Of a DNA stretch of 64,000 bases, positions 56,169 through 64,000 are shown in pieces. Position 1 is the first letter of the stretch. Each line of letters begins with the position of its first letter. The stretch is taken from assembly GCA_023627715.1 (NCBI GenBank), contig JAMAHW010000085.1, positions 1 through 64,000 of the forward strand, written 5' to 3'. The position numbers and the translations under genes were made by a program. This DNA is from Periconia sp. R9002 (lineage: Eukaryota; Ascomycota; Dothideomycetes; Pleosporales; Periconiaceae). The notes beneath the pieces are model-generated. The model searched no databases. It worked only from the letters and a program-made list of their open reading frames with translations, and had not been told where the DNA came from.

Positions 56169-57410
56169 ATGGGCTTCACAATTCTTGACCCTCTCGTGGC
56201 CCTGCCTGTTCTTTACTTCTTGATATCATCCGCCGGATTTTTCCTCTGCGTTCAGCTTTCTTCACGAATTCGACTGTTCACCGCACCAATTATATTTGGC
56301 TTCGCTATCCTTTCTTTGAAAACCAGCGTCCACCTCTCATGGATCTACGAAGGCGCGGCCTCCTATTGGAACCTCATGATCTGCATCTGGATGCACCACG
56401 CTTCTTCTGTTCTGTTTATTGACTCTTTTCGATTCCCTTGTGCACCGCTAAGCCAGCAGGGCTGGATCCTCGCGTATAAAATCTGGGCCGATCCCCAGCA
56501 TCAACTAGACTGGTCGGTTTATATGCAAACACGAGACAAAAGTCTCGTCCGAACGAAGACAATTGTGTTGTTCGCTTTACGAAGATTGATAAAGATCGCT
56601 TTTTGTTGGTACTTCGAGCTGCGCATCATCAACCCTATGATTAGCTCCTACTTCCAATTTACAGCAGAAGATTTCGCGCCCCAGTACGAACCTCTCACTA
56701 GGAGATTGTTAGTTTCACATCACGATGCACCCATCACTTTTCGAGAGCTTCAAGTCCGCGCCCTTATTTCCATATACTGGATCTGGCTCGCCTACCTCCT
56801 TCTTGACGGCGCCAACGTCCTTCTTTCTCTCTTCTTTGTCTGCGTCATGCGTCTTGACAGGCCTGAAGAATGGAAGCCGCTGTTTGGGAGTATGTCCTCC
56901 GCCTCTTCACTTCGAGGCTTTTGGGGGAAGTTGTGGCATAGGTTGGCAGCACCATCCTGCGCCTCTTCGGGTCGGTTGCTCACTCGACATATCTTGAGAA
57001 TTCCGCCTCATTCCAAGAGTGAGAAAATTTTCATTGCTTTCTGGACATTCTTCGTATCAAGTATCATACATGCAACGGCAGAGTGGCAGGCGGATGAGCC
57101 GGTATTTCTGGAGAGGCAGTTACAATTTTGGCTTAGTAATTTTGTGGCTGCGGCGCTGGAAACGTACGTGGTTGGTATATGGAGACGCTTTCAAAACAAT
57201 GGCGGCAACATCTCTAGCAAAATAGAACGGGGTATCTTGAAGTTACTCGGGTATATATGGGTGTTCCTGTTCTTTTTCTGGATTGTGCCAAAATGGCAGT
57301 ATCCTAAGCTTTTTGCTGTTCTCTCACCCAAAATCACCGTTCACGACGATGACGAATCAAATCTGTTTCTGGGGTTGATTTTGGCGGGACAGGGAGGTGG
57401 TACAGAATAG
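56169..57410 (+). CDS. Wax-synthase-like membrane-bound O-acyltransferase (MBOAT), 413 aa
   Basis: Intronless; I chose the ATG at 56169 because the upstream extension starts with TTG. About eight membrane segments. The wax-synthase-like signature is present: SLRGFWGKLWHRL (R-x-FWGxxWH) and, about 75 residues later, FFVSSIIHATAEW with the catalytic His. Related fungal proteins transfer acetyl or acyl groups onto hydroxyls of terpenoids, trichothecenes or meroterpenoids (TRI7-type and similar) in the ER. Its presence near a P450, exporters and PKS remnants would suit specialised metabolism, but no intact core enzyme lies beside it. Intact frame. Confidence 0.75.
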   Translation: MGFTILDPLVALPVLYFLISSAGFFLCVQLSSRIRLFTAPIIFGFAILSLKTSVHLSWIYEGAASYWNLMICIWMHHASSVLFIDSFRFPCAPLSQQGWILAYKIWADPQHQLDWSVYMQTRDKSLVRTKTIVLFALRRLIKIAFCWYFELRIINPMISSYFQFTAEDFAPQYEPLTRRLLVSHHDAPITFRELQVRALISIYWIWLAYLLLDGANVLLSLFFVCVMRLDRPEEWKPLFGSMSSASSLRGFWGKLWHRLAAPSCASSGRLLTRHILRIPPHSKSEKIFIAFWTFFVSSIIHATAEWQADEPVFLERQLQFWLSNFVAAALETYVVGIWRRFQNNGGNISSKIERGILKLLGYIWVFLFFFWIVPKWQYPKLFAVLSPKITVHDDDESNLFLGLILAGQGGGTE

Positions 57411-57559
57411 GCAGCCAAAGCTGAGACAAATACATACCAAATAAAGTGAACATGATCAATTCATGGCCAGCACATATCGTGTATATGTACGGCCAGATAT
57501 TTCCTCTCTCATTTCGTAGAGACTGTTCTTTCGAGTCTTTCTGTACATGAAATTGAATT

Positions 57560-57645
57560 TGATCCTCACAGAGTATCGCTACCCTGGGTATCAACACAGG
57601 TGAAGGGGGGGTACACTGGGTAACGTTTGGCCAGGACGGGCGTCT
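57560..57645 (+). repeat. Dispersed repeat, member B
   Basis: cacagagtatcgctaccctg.. to ..ggccaggacgggcg follows the same order as 53560-53640 with many differences. Confidence 0.45.
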
Positions 57646-57734
57646 TTCTGTACATATTTGAAAGTTAGCTTATATCAAAATTGAACCCGCTAAGGTTAAA
57701 AACCAATGTTGATCTGCCCATTTGGTTCCAAACA

Positions 57735-57790
57735 CAAGCGCGAACAGTTGCCTATGTGTCCTTCCTGGCCGAGGACGTTACACCGTGTTT
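57735..57790 (-). repeat. Dispersed repeat, member C (inverted)
   Basis: The reverse complement contains aacgtcctcggccaggaagg and acataggcaact, matching member A over about 40 bp with few differences. Confidence 0.55.
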
Positions 57791-57865
57791 TTTCTGCCTG
57801 CGTTAATACGAAGTAACAATACTGTGTGATGATTCATTCTTACATCTTACAGTTCTAAACAATGA

Positions 57866-58360
57866 GTGGCGACTGCACTACGGTCTGGAGTCACGACAGC
57901 ACTCCCATTAATCGCCCTTAATATCATGCGTTTACCTTCTCGGGTCTTTGCACAGGGTCTCGGCTACAACAACAACATTGACTACAACATCCCAAAGCTC
58001 AAAGTGGATTGGGAACCAAGTACTGTATGGCCTCGGTGCAGGTATAGGGGTTCCCCCGAACATGCTTGTTGTACAAGCACTTACACTGTTCCCATGGAAG
58101 TTTCTCTTGTAAACTTGACACAGATGCTATGCTCTTCCATCATGGTAGCGATAGCGCACACTGTGTTTATCAGTAACCTAGAAAAAGGCATTCTAATAGC
58201 TTAGCGTCTCAATTGGACACAATCTAGTCCACCGGAGCAGTTGCGAGCAGTGTTGCCGGCATATAGCTACACCGTGACAAGAACATTTTTCATCACGCCA
58301 GAGTTGAGCCATGCGGCGTTGATTGTCATGTGCGGACTTCAATAGACGAATATGAAGGCG
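57866..58360 (+). pseudogene. C-terminal remnant of a DHA2-type (14-TM) MFS exporter
   Basis: Pieces in changing frames follow the last third of a toxin-efflux MFS protein: RSGVTTALPLIALNIM, GLGYNNN, then YGLGAGIGVPPNMLVVQALT (other frame), MEVSLVNLTQMLCSSIMVAI, AHTVFISNLEKGI, then PEQLRAVLPAYSYTVTRTFF and AALIVMCGLQ followed by a stop. The frame changes at least three times and the first ten membrane segments are missing. Such exporters are standard parts of fungal metabolite clusters. Confidence 0.65.
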
Positions 58361-58668
58361 AGGAATTCGTGATCCGGAAGTTTGCTAGTGAACACATTAT
58401 AAAGATGAATATACAGTTGAATCCATTGTTGTCTAGTGACATTTGAAAAGTTTTCCATGCCGAGATCATCTACCGAGAACAGTAAAGCAAATACGTCGCG
58501 CAATCTCCCAGTGTGCACTTGGACCGTCCACGTATCTTTTGCCCGTGATGCAACAGGATGGACCGAGAACGCCTTGCCCCGGTGCTGACATTGCGACGTT
58601 TTCTAGACAGGGATTCACCTTGATATTTCTTATACGACGGGTGTTGCCTTGATTCGTTAATAAAATAT
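58361..58668. other. Short spacer
   Basis: No gene recognised between the exporter remnant and the DUF3237 gene. Confidence 0.4.
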
Positions 58669-59230
58669 CTATATTCCAGCTATGTATTGCTCTGTGTTGA
58701 CACTTACCTGCCACATATCAATAGTTATTGAGCCCACTTTGTTTAATTTCAAGACGCCGACTGCAACAACACCGTTCATCCAGGAATATGTTCCGTTTGC
58801 CGATGTCTCGAAATAGTTGTTCAACAAAGTACGGCCGTTGGGTTGAGCGATTCCTTGAGATTTCACATAGATGTCCGTACCATCATCGGTGCGTAGGTTA
58901 TAACGCGCATTAGGGCGCTGAACTCCTTGCGCATCGACCAGAAGCCAGTCAGCCCCTAGTGGGAGGACAGTGCCTGTATTTCATCAGGAAGATGCATGTG
59001 TTATTTTGGCTGTGCTCACCTTTCAACTTCGGACCATTAAAGGATCCGCCTACAACGGGCAAAACAAGGCGTTCTTCTCCAGTAGGGATTGGACCAATGG
59101 GGAACTGTTCTCCTATGCTCACTTGCAGGGTAAAAAGTAGAGATAGCTGGGGAGGGACAGGAGAATCTTGTGCGGCAATGAGTGTTGCGAAGCCTACAGC
59201 GACTGCCAATAGGGCGGTAGCTAGATGCAT
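58669..59230 (-). CDS. Secreted DUF3237 protein, about 171 aa
   Basis: Two exons: 59020-59230 and 58669-58973 (intron GTGAGC..TACAG). A signal peptide (MHLATALLAVAVGFATLIAA) is followed by the DUF3237 order: LLFTLQVSIGEQFPIGPIPT, LVLPVVGGSFNGPKLKG, TVLPLGADWLLVDAQGV, NARYNLRTDDGTDIYVKSQG. The domain is a small beta-barrel of unknown function, often near aromatic or polyketide metabolism genes. After DMWQ the frame runs through a GTAAGT, so a further small exon may replace the last eleven residues. Otherwise intact. Confidence 0.75.
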
Positions 59231-59984
59231 TTTTGAATAGGTGAATGGTTATAGTATTGAACGATGTGGCTTTTGAGAGGTGATTATTGTTGAGTAATAA
59301 GGGATGCCTTCGATATAAATGCATGGAAATGAACTTGGCTTGCTGCTGATGCTAATAACTACAAGTTTTCTATCCGGCCACACCTGGCACGCTGGCACGC
59401 CATACTATACAATTTGTCAGCGTGTTAAACATCACGCGGAAGACGCCGCCGCCTCCGCCGCCGCCCTCGCCGTCGAAACATCACGCGGAAAGACCTTGCA
59501 ATGGCCAATAACGGATTTGACGTCATTTCCAATAAAGGCTTTGGTGACAAATTCTCTGCCCTTGCAATACAACGACGTTTTCGGATTACCGCTGTCTCTC
59601 GACCGGAAATAGAAAGAGCTTTTTCATAGTTCAGCTTATGAGTAGCTTACCTAGTTCCAAATTCCATCCACCTAACTAACTTGAAAGATGTCACTGTCGC
59701 AAGAAGAGGCTAGGATATGGCCATCAGTCATGATTGTTAATCATTGTAAAGCATAATGTATTGTAGAGGTAAAGTGGCGACGACCAGACAAATGTTACCA
59801 ATAAACACAGTCTACTATTCCAATGCAAAATCTTTTTTCGCATATCTCACTACCGTCCGTCAGCGTGTTTATTAGCGTCCGTCAGCGTATTGATTAGCGT
59901 TCATCAGCGTGTTCATCAGCACTCTCCATAATGTCCGTCAGAGCGCTTATACGATTCTTTGCCTTCTCACCCATGCCTTGAACG
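59231..59984. other. Intergenic with tandem repeats
   Basis: Holds the DUF3237 promoter, a gccgcc-rich patch with a duplicated aaacatcacgcgga (59428 and 59477 areas), and a 3 x 22-bp repeat at 59854-59919. Confidence 0.45.
59854..59919 (+). repeat. Tandem repeat, 3 x 22 bp
   Basis: Three imperfect copies of cgtccgtcagcgtgtttatt plus ag, immediately before the thioredoxin-reductase-like fragment. Confidence 0.8.
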
Positions 59985-60359
59985 TTGAAAAGCAAATTTC
60001 CTCTTTCAGCCACTTCAAATACATCATCTACTAAAACATATTCCAAAAGCATCGCCACCAACGAGTGCAAATTGATCGATGCGTTGATCAATGGAGGTGG
60101 GCCTGCAGGTCATGCCTCGGCTGTCAGTATCGCATGGAATGTTCACACTGCGATTCCATTTGACTCTCACGAATATCGCAATGGAAAAGCTGATCAGATA
60201 CACTTGGTTCCAACAAGAGACGGGGAAAACTTTGAAGACTTCTGCGCTGCCGCAAGAGAGGATACGCCAAGTCGCTATCCCCTGCATTTTTTTATCGACG
60301 CCAATATGATCAGAGCAAAAAGGTTGGGAGATGAGGCATTTAAAATCAAGAATAAATAG
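59985..60359 (+). pseudogene. N-terminal fragment of a thioredoxin-reductase-like FAD enzyme (GliT class)
   Basis: Recognisable from about 60065: LIDALINGGGPAGHASAVSI (FAD-binding GxGxxG), HTAIPFDSHEYRNGKADQIH, LVPTRDGENFEDFCAAARED and DANMIRAKRLGDEAFKIKNK. This is the start of fungal thioredoxin-reductase-like disulfide oxidases such as GliT. There is no good ATG, and the frame stops after about 100 recognisable residues; the CxxC redox pair and NADPH domain are absent. It is a truncated remnant. Confidence 0.65.
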
Positions 60360-61593
60360 GGTAGAGCATGGCATGGCATGACAACATTGTAGTTCTTGCA
60401 ACGGTCGTAGTCGATGTGTTGGTGAATCCTCTTAGGCTAGACGAGTGCTCGGGAAGAAGCACGTATGCTGCTCTTTTATAGACCTAAGTGATTCAACTGA
60501 TTGTTTCAGATGTCTGCGTATCTTTGGTTTTGTTGAGAGGATCGTGGAAGTTTTTTCTTTAGTATTCTCCATTCTGAAAACGACTTTCAACTGGCCGTCG
60601 TTCAGCACATAGCGTGTAATGGCCCCCAGCTTTCTCAAGCTTTCACGACCGATACAAACGGCAGTATGAAGCCTTCCAATGCCGTCAAAGCCCACAGTCT
60701 TGAAGGAACTTTTCAAAGCCAGAGTCGAGGCGCATCCACCGATTTGAGGTTAGCCCCAAAGGATCTGGGGTTCTTATCACCCTTGAGGACGGGTCTAGGA
60801 AAACAGAGAGGTTCATTGCGCGAACACTCATTATAGGACTTCGAAGCAGCACCCTCACAATGCAGCTGGGCGTGGAAGAAACACCCCAGGGCGATGATAG
60901 AGATTGCTTAAAGATCCTTTCCGAAAATATACAGGTAGTTTTTGGAGATCGGAGCGCCAGAATCTATGGAATAGGAATAGACAATTGCAGAACTGTGATA
61001 TTGACATGTCCCGCTTGAACTAGTTCAAGATTTTTGCGGCGATACAAATAGCGTCTATTTCGGTGGAAGCCAGTATTATCCGGTTTCAGTTTTTCTCAGT
61101 GAGAATTGTTGTTATGTAGCTTGAAATCCTGTGTTGATTGACTGTCGTGGCAAAAATTTGATATAGTATCAAAGCAATCGGAACGGATACGTTGAATATT
61201 TTGGATAAAATATGGGATGGCCAAAGTTCCCACGGGAGATTTTTGCCTAGTTCCAGAAAGCTGTTCTCGACATTAATAACCACAGCTTGAGCTGTGTTCA
61301 AAATGATGAAAGCACCCGAGATTGTGCTCGCGGTGTCAAACTAAGGTCGTTCCCAACATTTTACAATTGCTTTGTTCAATTGTATTATTTGTGCCATACG
61401 AAAGAGAGCATGGCGATGGGAATTTTAATTTGGTGATGTTGAGAAGGTACATATCGACAACAAAAAACATAGTTGGAATAAGGTAACCAGGTAAGATTCT
61501 TCGCAGAAGACAGATATTATACCTCTTCTTCTAGATCTCACCCGAATTTCCTTACACTAATAAAATAAATGCTACTTAAAAATACGACCAAAA
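60360..61593. other. Intergenic, no gene recognised
   Basis: A minus-strand frame (60432-60716) and plus-strand text near 60750-61020 look weakly coding, but I cannot assign them. The remainder is AT-rich. Confidence 0.35.
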
Positions 61594-62646
61594 TCATTCA
61601 GTACTAGTTGAGGCTACGTAATGAAGCTCAATTGTGTAGCCGCCGCCGAGGTTCGGGGTTGGAACTAGTATTTGTCAGTGTCTCAAGGGAGTGAAAGTGG
61701 GCCTGGTACTCGTAATACCTTGTTGACGACCTTCTTCCGCTAATTTCTCCTTGACCTCCCTCGCAGAAGGTCTCTTCGTAGGATCCAAGTCGCAGCACCA
61801 CATGACCAAATCCCTCCACCAGCCTGGAAGTCTTGCAGTGACTTCTCTTAGGCGCGAGCCATCCCGTATTTCTCTCTTGTACTTGAGAAGGGCTGTTTGG
61901 TATTGTTCCTCGGTATGCGACGCGTCAAATCCATTGAAATCAAGGTCTTCATCGGGGAAAACCTTGAGTAGGTGTCGCAAGATGATCCGTCCTACAGAAT
62001 AGATGTCATAGGAAGGGTACATAGGGATGGTTGCAAAAGACCGGTACGCCGCAGGGAACTCATCCACATCAGTAAAAGATTCCGGAGGACAATCCAACCC
62101 CGACTTGGGCTGACCAGTCTCGCCGACCTCGAACGCGCCACCAAAGCCACCGAGCTTGATTAAGCCACTAGGATATTCGGCATCATATTCGCGTCGGAAG
62201 ACGAGGAGGTGGGTGAGGGCGACAGATCCGTGCACAACATGACAGGTGGTATGAAGATAGTCCAATGCATCAACGACCTGTATCAGTTGCTCCAAACGAT
62301 TGGAGGAGACGCTCCTTCTCTCAACATCGGAGGTGCCACACCTCCCAATGTCGCCGTAGGGGGCAAGTTCCAGATCGATTGTAATCTCGGCCTCATTTTC
62401 GGAATCATGGAATCCCTTGATGCGGACGATGTGGTCATGCGAGAATCGGGAGAGGAGATCAGCCTCGCGACGATATCGTTCGACAGGACTTGGGCTGTAG
62501 GGTCCGCGAATAATGAGAAGGTTTCCAATGTTCTTCTTGAAGATGGGAGTTCCATCGTCGGCATCTATAAAAAATGAGCATTAGTCACTACGAGTCGGAA
62601 ATGACGTACAGCCATTAGGCGCTCGAGGTACCCTGAAAATTTTCAT
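61594..62646 (-). CDS. Protein pseudokinase, 317 aa
   Basis: Three exons: 62610-62646, 61719-62564 and 61594-61664 (introns GTACGT..ATAG and GTATTA..CTAG). The kinase fold is traceable: an N-lobe (YRREADLLSRFSHDHIVRIK, then LELAPYGDI), LIQVVDALDYLHTTCHVVHG, DIYSVGRIILRHLL and CDLDPTKRPSAREV. The catalytic residues are missing: the HRDLKxxN loop reads VVHGSVALTHLLVF without the Asp, and DFG reads GGFGGAF without the metal-binding Asp. The Gly-rich loop is not visible. It should not be an active kinase, and the ordered frame argues for a functional pseudokinase rather than decay. Role unknown. Confidence 0.7.
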
Positions 62647-63553
62647 TTCTCCTATCAGTTGAGCTGGTAGTGCGTGTACAAACTGCCACCGGAAAGGGGA
62701 GGGATGGTGTAGTTATTCTATCTCTGGAGGTGGTAGATAGGCCTAGCTTTATAGCACTGTTGCGGTTTCGTTTGATGTCCACACGTGTCTCTATCAGACA
62801 GGCTTAGGTAAAATGGTGTGTAAAAGTTTACACAAGGTTGAGAAGCCTAGCATTAAGGTGGGCTCAATATTAAAAGCAAGTCGCCCCTCTAGACGGGGGG
62901 TGAGCAGAGGCAACGCTGCCATGAATTAGTGGGTCCGTGCTGCGGCACAGAGCTTGGCTCCCTGTAGGTCTAGCGTCACTACAAAGAGTACTGGATCGCA
63001 TGATTGGCGAGAGTTTACAGGGTTTCACCCAAAAGCCACGGCACAGCAACGCTAAGGGTCGTTTAAAATCCGGTGAAGAACCACTGGGGTGTTGGGGTGC
63101 GGTCTGCCAAGAGAGACAATTCACTGAATTGATGTGTCCAGACTTTGCGAGCTACTTGATGAGTCCGACTGTTTCGAGGCAGAGGTTAGGATTTCCTCTA
63201 GTCTAGCCATGATCCAAGCGTCACATGTAGGTCGCCTCTGGCTTCGCATACTATGGGGAAGATTGTATATTCGATTGATTAAACGAGTGTGTTCCATATC
63301 ATCTCTGCCATCGAAACGCAACTAGCAAAGAACATAAACAACGAGTGTGTTCCATATCGTCCCTGCCGTCAAAACAAAACGAGTAAAACAAATAACAAAA
63401 CGAGTGTGTTCCATATCGTCCCTGCCGTCAAAACAAAACGAGTGTGTTCCATATCATTCCTGCCAACGAAACGAAACGGGTAAACCAAATGACAAGACAC
63501 ATCCTCCCTACTCTAGCTTGCCGAAGTATTGACTGTTCGTGCCGTCGTCGACA
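62647..63553. other. Intergenic with tandem repeat
   Basis: A GC-richer stretch at 62880-63110 gives overlapping frames on both strands with no known product. A tandem repeat lies at 63282-63470. Confidence 0.4.
63282..63470 (+). repeat. Four copies of a 38-59 bp repeat
   Basis: Copies start at 63282, 63340, 63399 and 63437, each with aacgagtgtgttccatatc followed by a variable cctgcc-containing tail. Frames through the array repeat CSISSLP/PVKTK-type peptides, but no gene is supported. Confidence 0.75.
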
Positions 63554-63751
63554 TCAATAGCGGCGGTAGCTATACCCTGCATAGTTAGCCCTCTTTACTG
63601 CTGCGGTATTCCGTGATACTTGCCTATCGTTATTGCAATTGGGACACAACCCGTACTCAGTTCCCCCATCAACGATCTCCGGGCACGGGCAGACTTGGGG
63701 CTTCCAATATGTATCGCGGCAAAAGGTATAGTAGACGTACTCCTTGCACAT
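63554..63751 (-). CDS. Small Cys-rich protein, 65 aa
   Basis: Starting at the ATG at 63751: MCKEYVYYTFCRDTYWKP, then CPCPEIVDGGTEYGLCPNC and an end rich in Tyr/Arg (NYAGYSYRRY). The Cys spacing and the MCxEYxYYxxC start recall short zinc-ribbon-like proteins found in many copies in ascomycetes, function unknown. An in-frame upstream extension exists, but the MCK start fits the family best. Moderate confidence. Confidence 0.45.
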   Translation of the reverse strand: MCKEYVYYTFCRDTYWKPQVCPCPEIVDGGTEYGLCPNCNNDRQVSRNTAAVKRANYAGYSYRRY

Positions 63752-63814
63752 GATGAAAGTCTCGTCTTCGCCGCGTAGAACTTCGAAGGGACAACTTTGT
63801 AGTAGGCGAAGAGT

Positions 63815-63920
63815 TTGTGTTGACGCAAGTGAAGAGTGTGCGTTGAAGCAGTTCAAAGGTTTGTATTGAAGCAGGTGAAGAGTTTGTGTTGAAGTAAATG
63901 AGAGTTTGTGTTGTGCTGAG
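63815..63920. repeat. Imperfect tandem repeat upstream of the Cys-rich gene
   Basis: Four to five degenerate copies of gaagagtttgtgttgaagca, about 18-28 bp each, in the promoter side of the small gene. Confidence 0.6.
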
Positions 63921-64000
63921 CTACATTATCTTCGACATACTCTCCTCATATTTATATAGCTGCCTCCTAAAGAAGAGCGCTTCCTAAAACAAGAACATCT

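Larger units (their letters stand above)
57411..57865. other. Repeat-bearing spacer
   Basis: Contains two members of a dispersed repeat in opposite orientation (57560-57645 and 57735-57790), forming a loose inverted repeat around about 90 bp. Confidence 0.45.

Noticed and set aside
63282..63470. CRISPR-like look of the repeated aacgagtgtgttccatatc
   Set aside because: The genome is eukaryotic, spacing is irregular (58, 59, 38) and the intervening sequences are themselves related; it is an ordinary tandem repeat.

Overview
The window is nuclear DNA of a filamentous ascomycete (Pezizomycotina). Genes are split by short introns (about 45-65 nt, mostly GT..AG, with CTAAC/CTGAC-like branch points), and families typical of these fungi occur: a UstYa/DUF3328 protein, heterokaryon-incompatibility (HET) and NACHT-type remnants, a non-reducing polyketide synthase remnant, fungal MFS and MBOAT proteins, a tannase-type esterase and Zn2Cys6 remnants. 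The species cannot be named from the sequence. The layout is that of an accessory, possibly subtelomeric, region: about 20 probably intact genes among at least ten decayed fragments, plus an AT-rich block that looks RIP-mutated.

Layout. 0.9-10.4 kb: an unknown five-exon gene, a transglutaminase-like gene, an unknown gene with a poly-Ala tail, a broken secreted-protein gene, and a large multi-exon membrane protein. 11.2-12.1 kb: three unrelated gene fragments packed together (starch-binding CBM20, NACHT C-terminal winged helix, HET C-terminus). 12.9-18.5 kb: a hydroxyacyl-CoA dehydrogenase/YWTD propeller fusion, fragments of a cytochrome b5 reductase and of a P450-type N-terminus, and a tandem DUF427 gene. 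18.9-25.6 kb: an MCT-type transporter with two CGG-N7-CCG sites upstream, a dead O-methyltransferase and a P450 with a damaged splice acceptor. 26.9-31 kb: an F-box protein and a large secreted protein with a NVDHIWE motif. 31.2-33.8 kb: the dead PT-ACP-ACP-TE half of a non-reducing PKS.

34.5-37.5 kb holds the most interesting locus: a secreted-peptide gene made of near-identical exons, each encoding one copy of a peptide beginning VEYTGAGGVNILNPG, divergent from an intact UstYa-family gene with two HxxHC motifs. UstYa proteins modify repeat-bearing secreted precursors in dikaritin RiPP pathways (ustiloxin, phomopsin, asperipin, epichloecyclin types), so this is a candidate uncharacterised RiPP pair. 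The precursor carries a premature TGA in its third repeat and has no Kex2 dibasic sites, which is either decay or a different processing route.

37.5-64 kb: a RIP-like AT-rich block with a helicase-type fragment, a Zn2Cys6 remnant, a tannase/feruloyl esterase, a secreted PUD-like protein, a QDR-type MFS transporter, a signal peptidase I of SEC11 type, a small secreted cysteine protein, a wax-synthase-like MBOAT, a dead DHA2 transporter, a DUF3237 protein, a truncated thioredoxin-reductase-like fragment, a pseudokinase and a small Cys-rich protein. Many decayed parts (PKS, O-methyltransferase, P450, exporter, thioredoxin-reductase-like) are those of specialised-metabolite clusters, so one or more old clusters seem to have broken up here. 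All gene models were joined by eye from frames and splice signals; total coding lengths divisible by three were used as a check.
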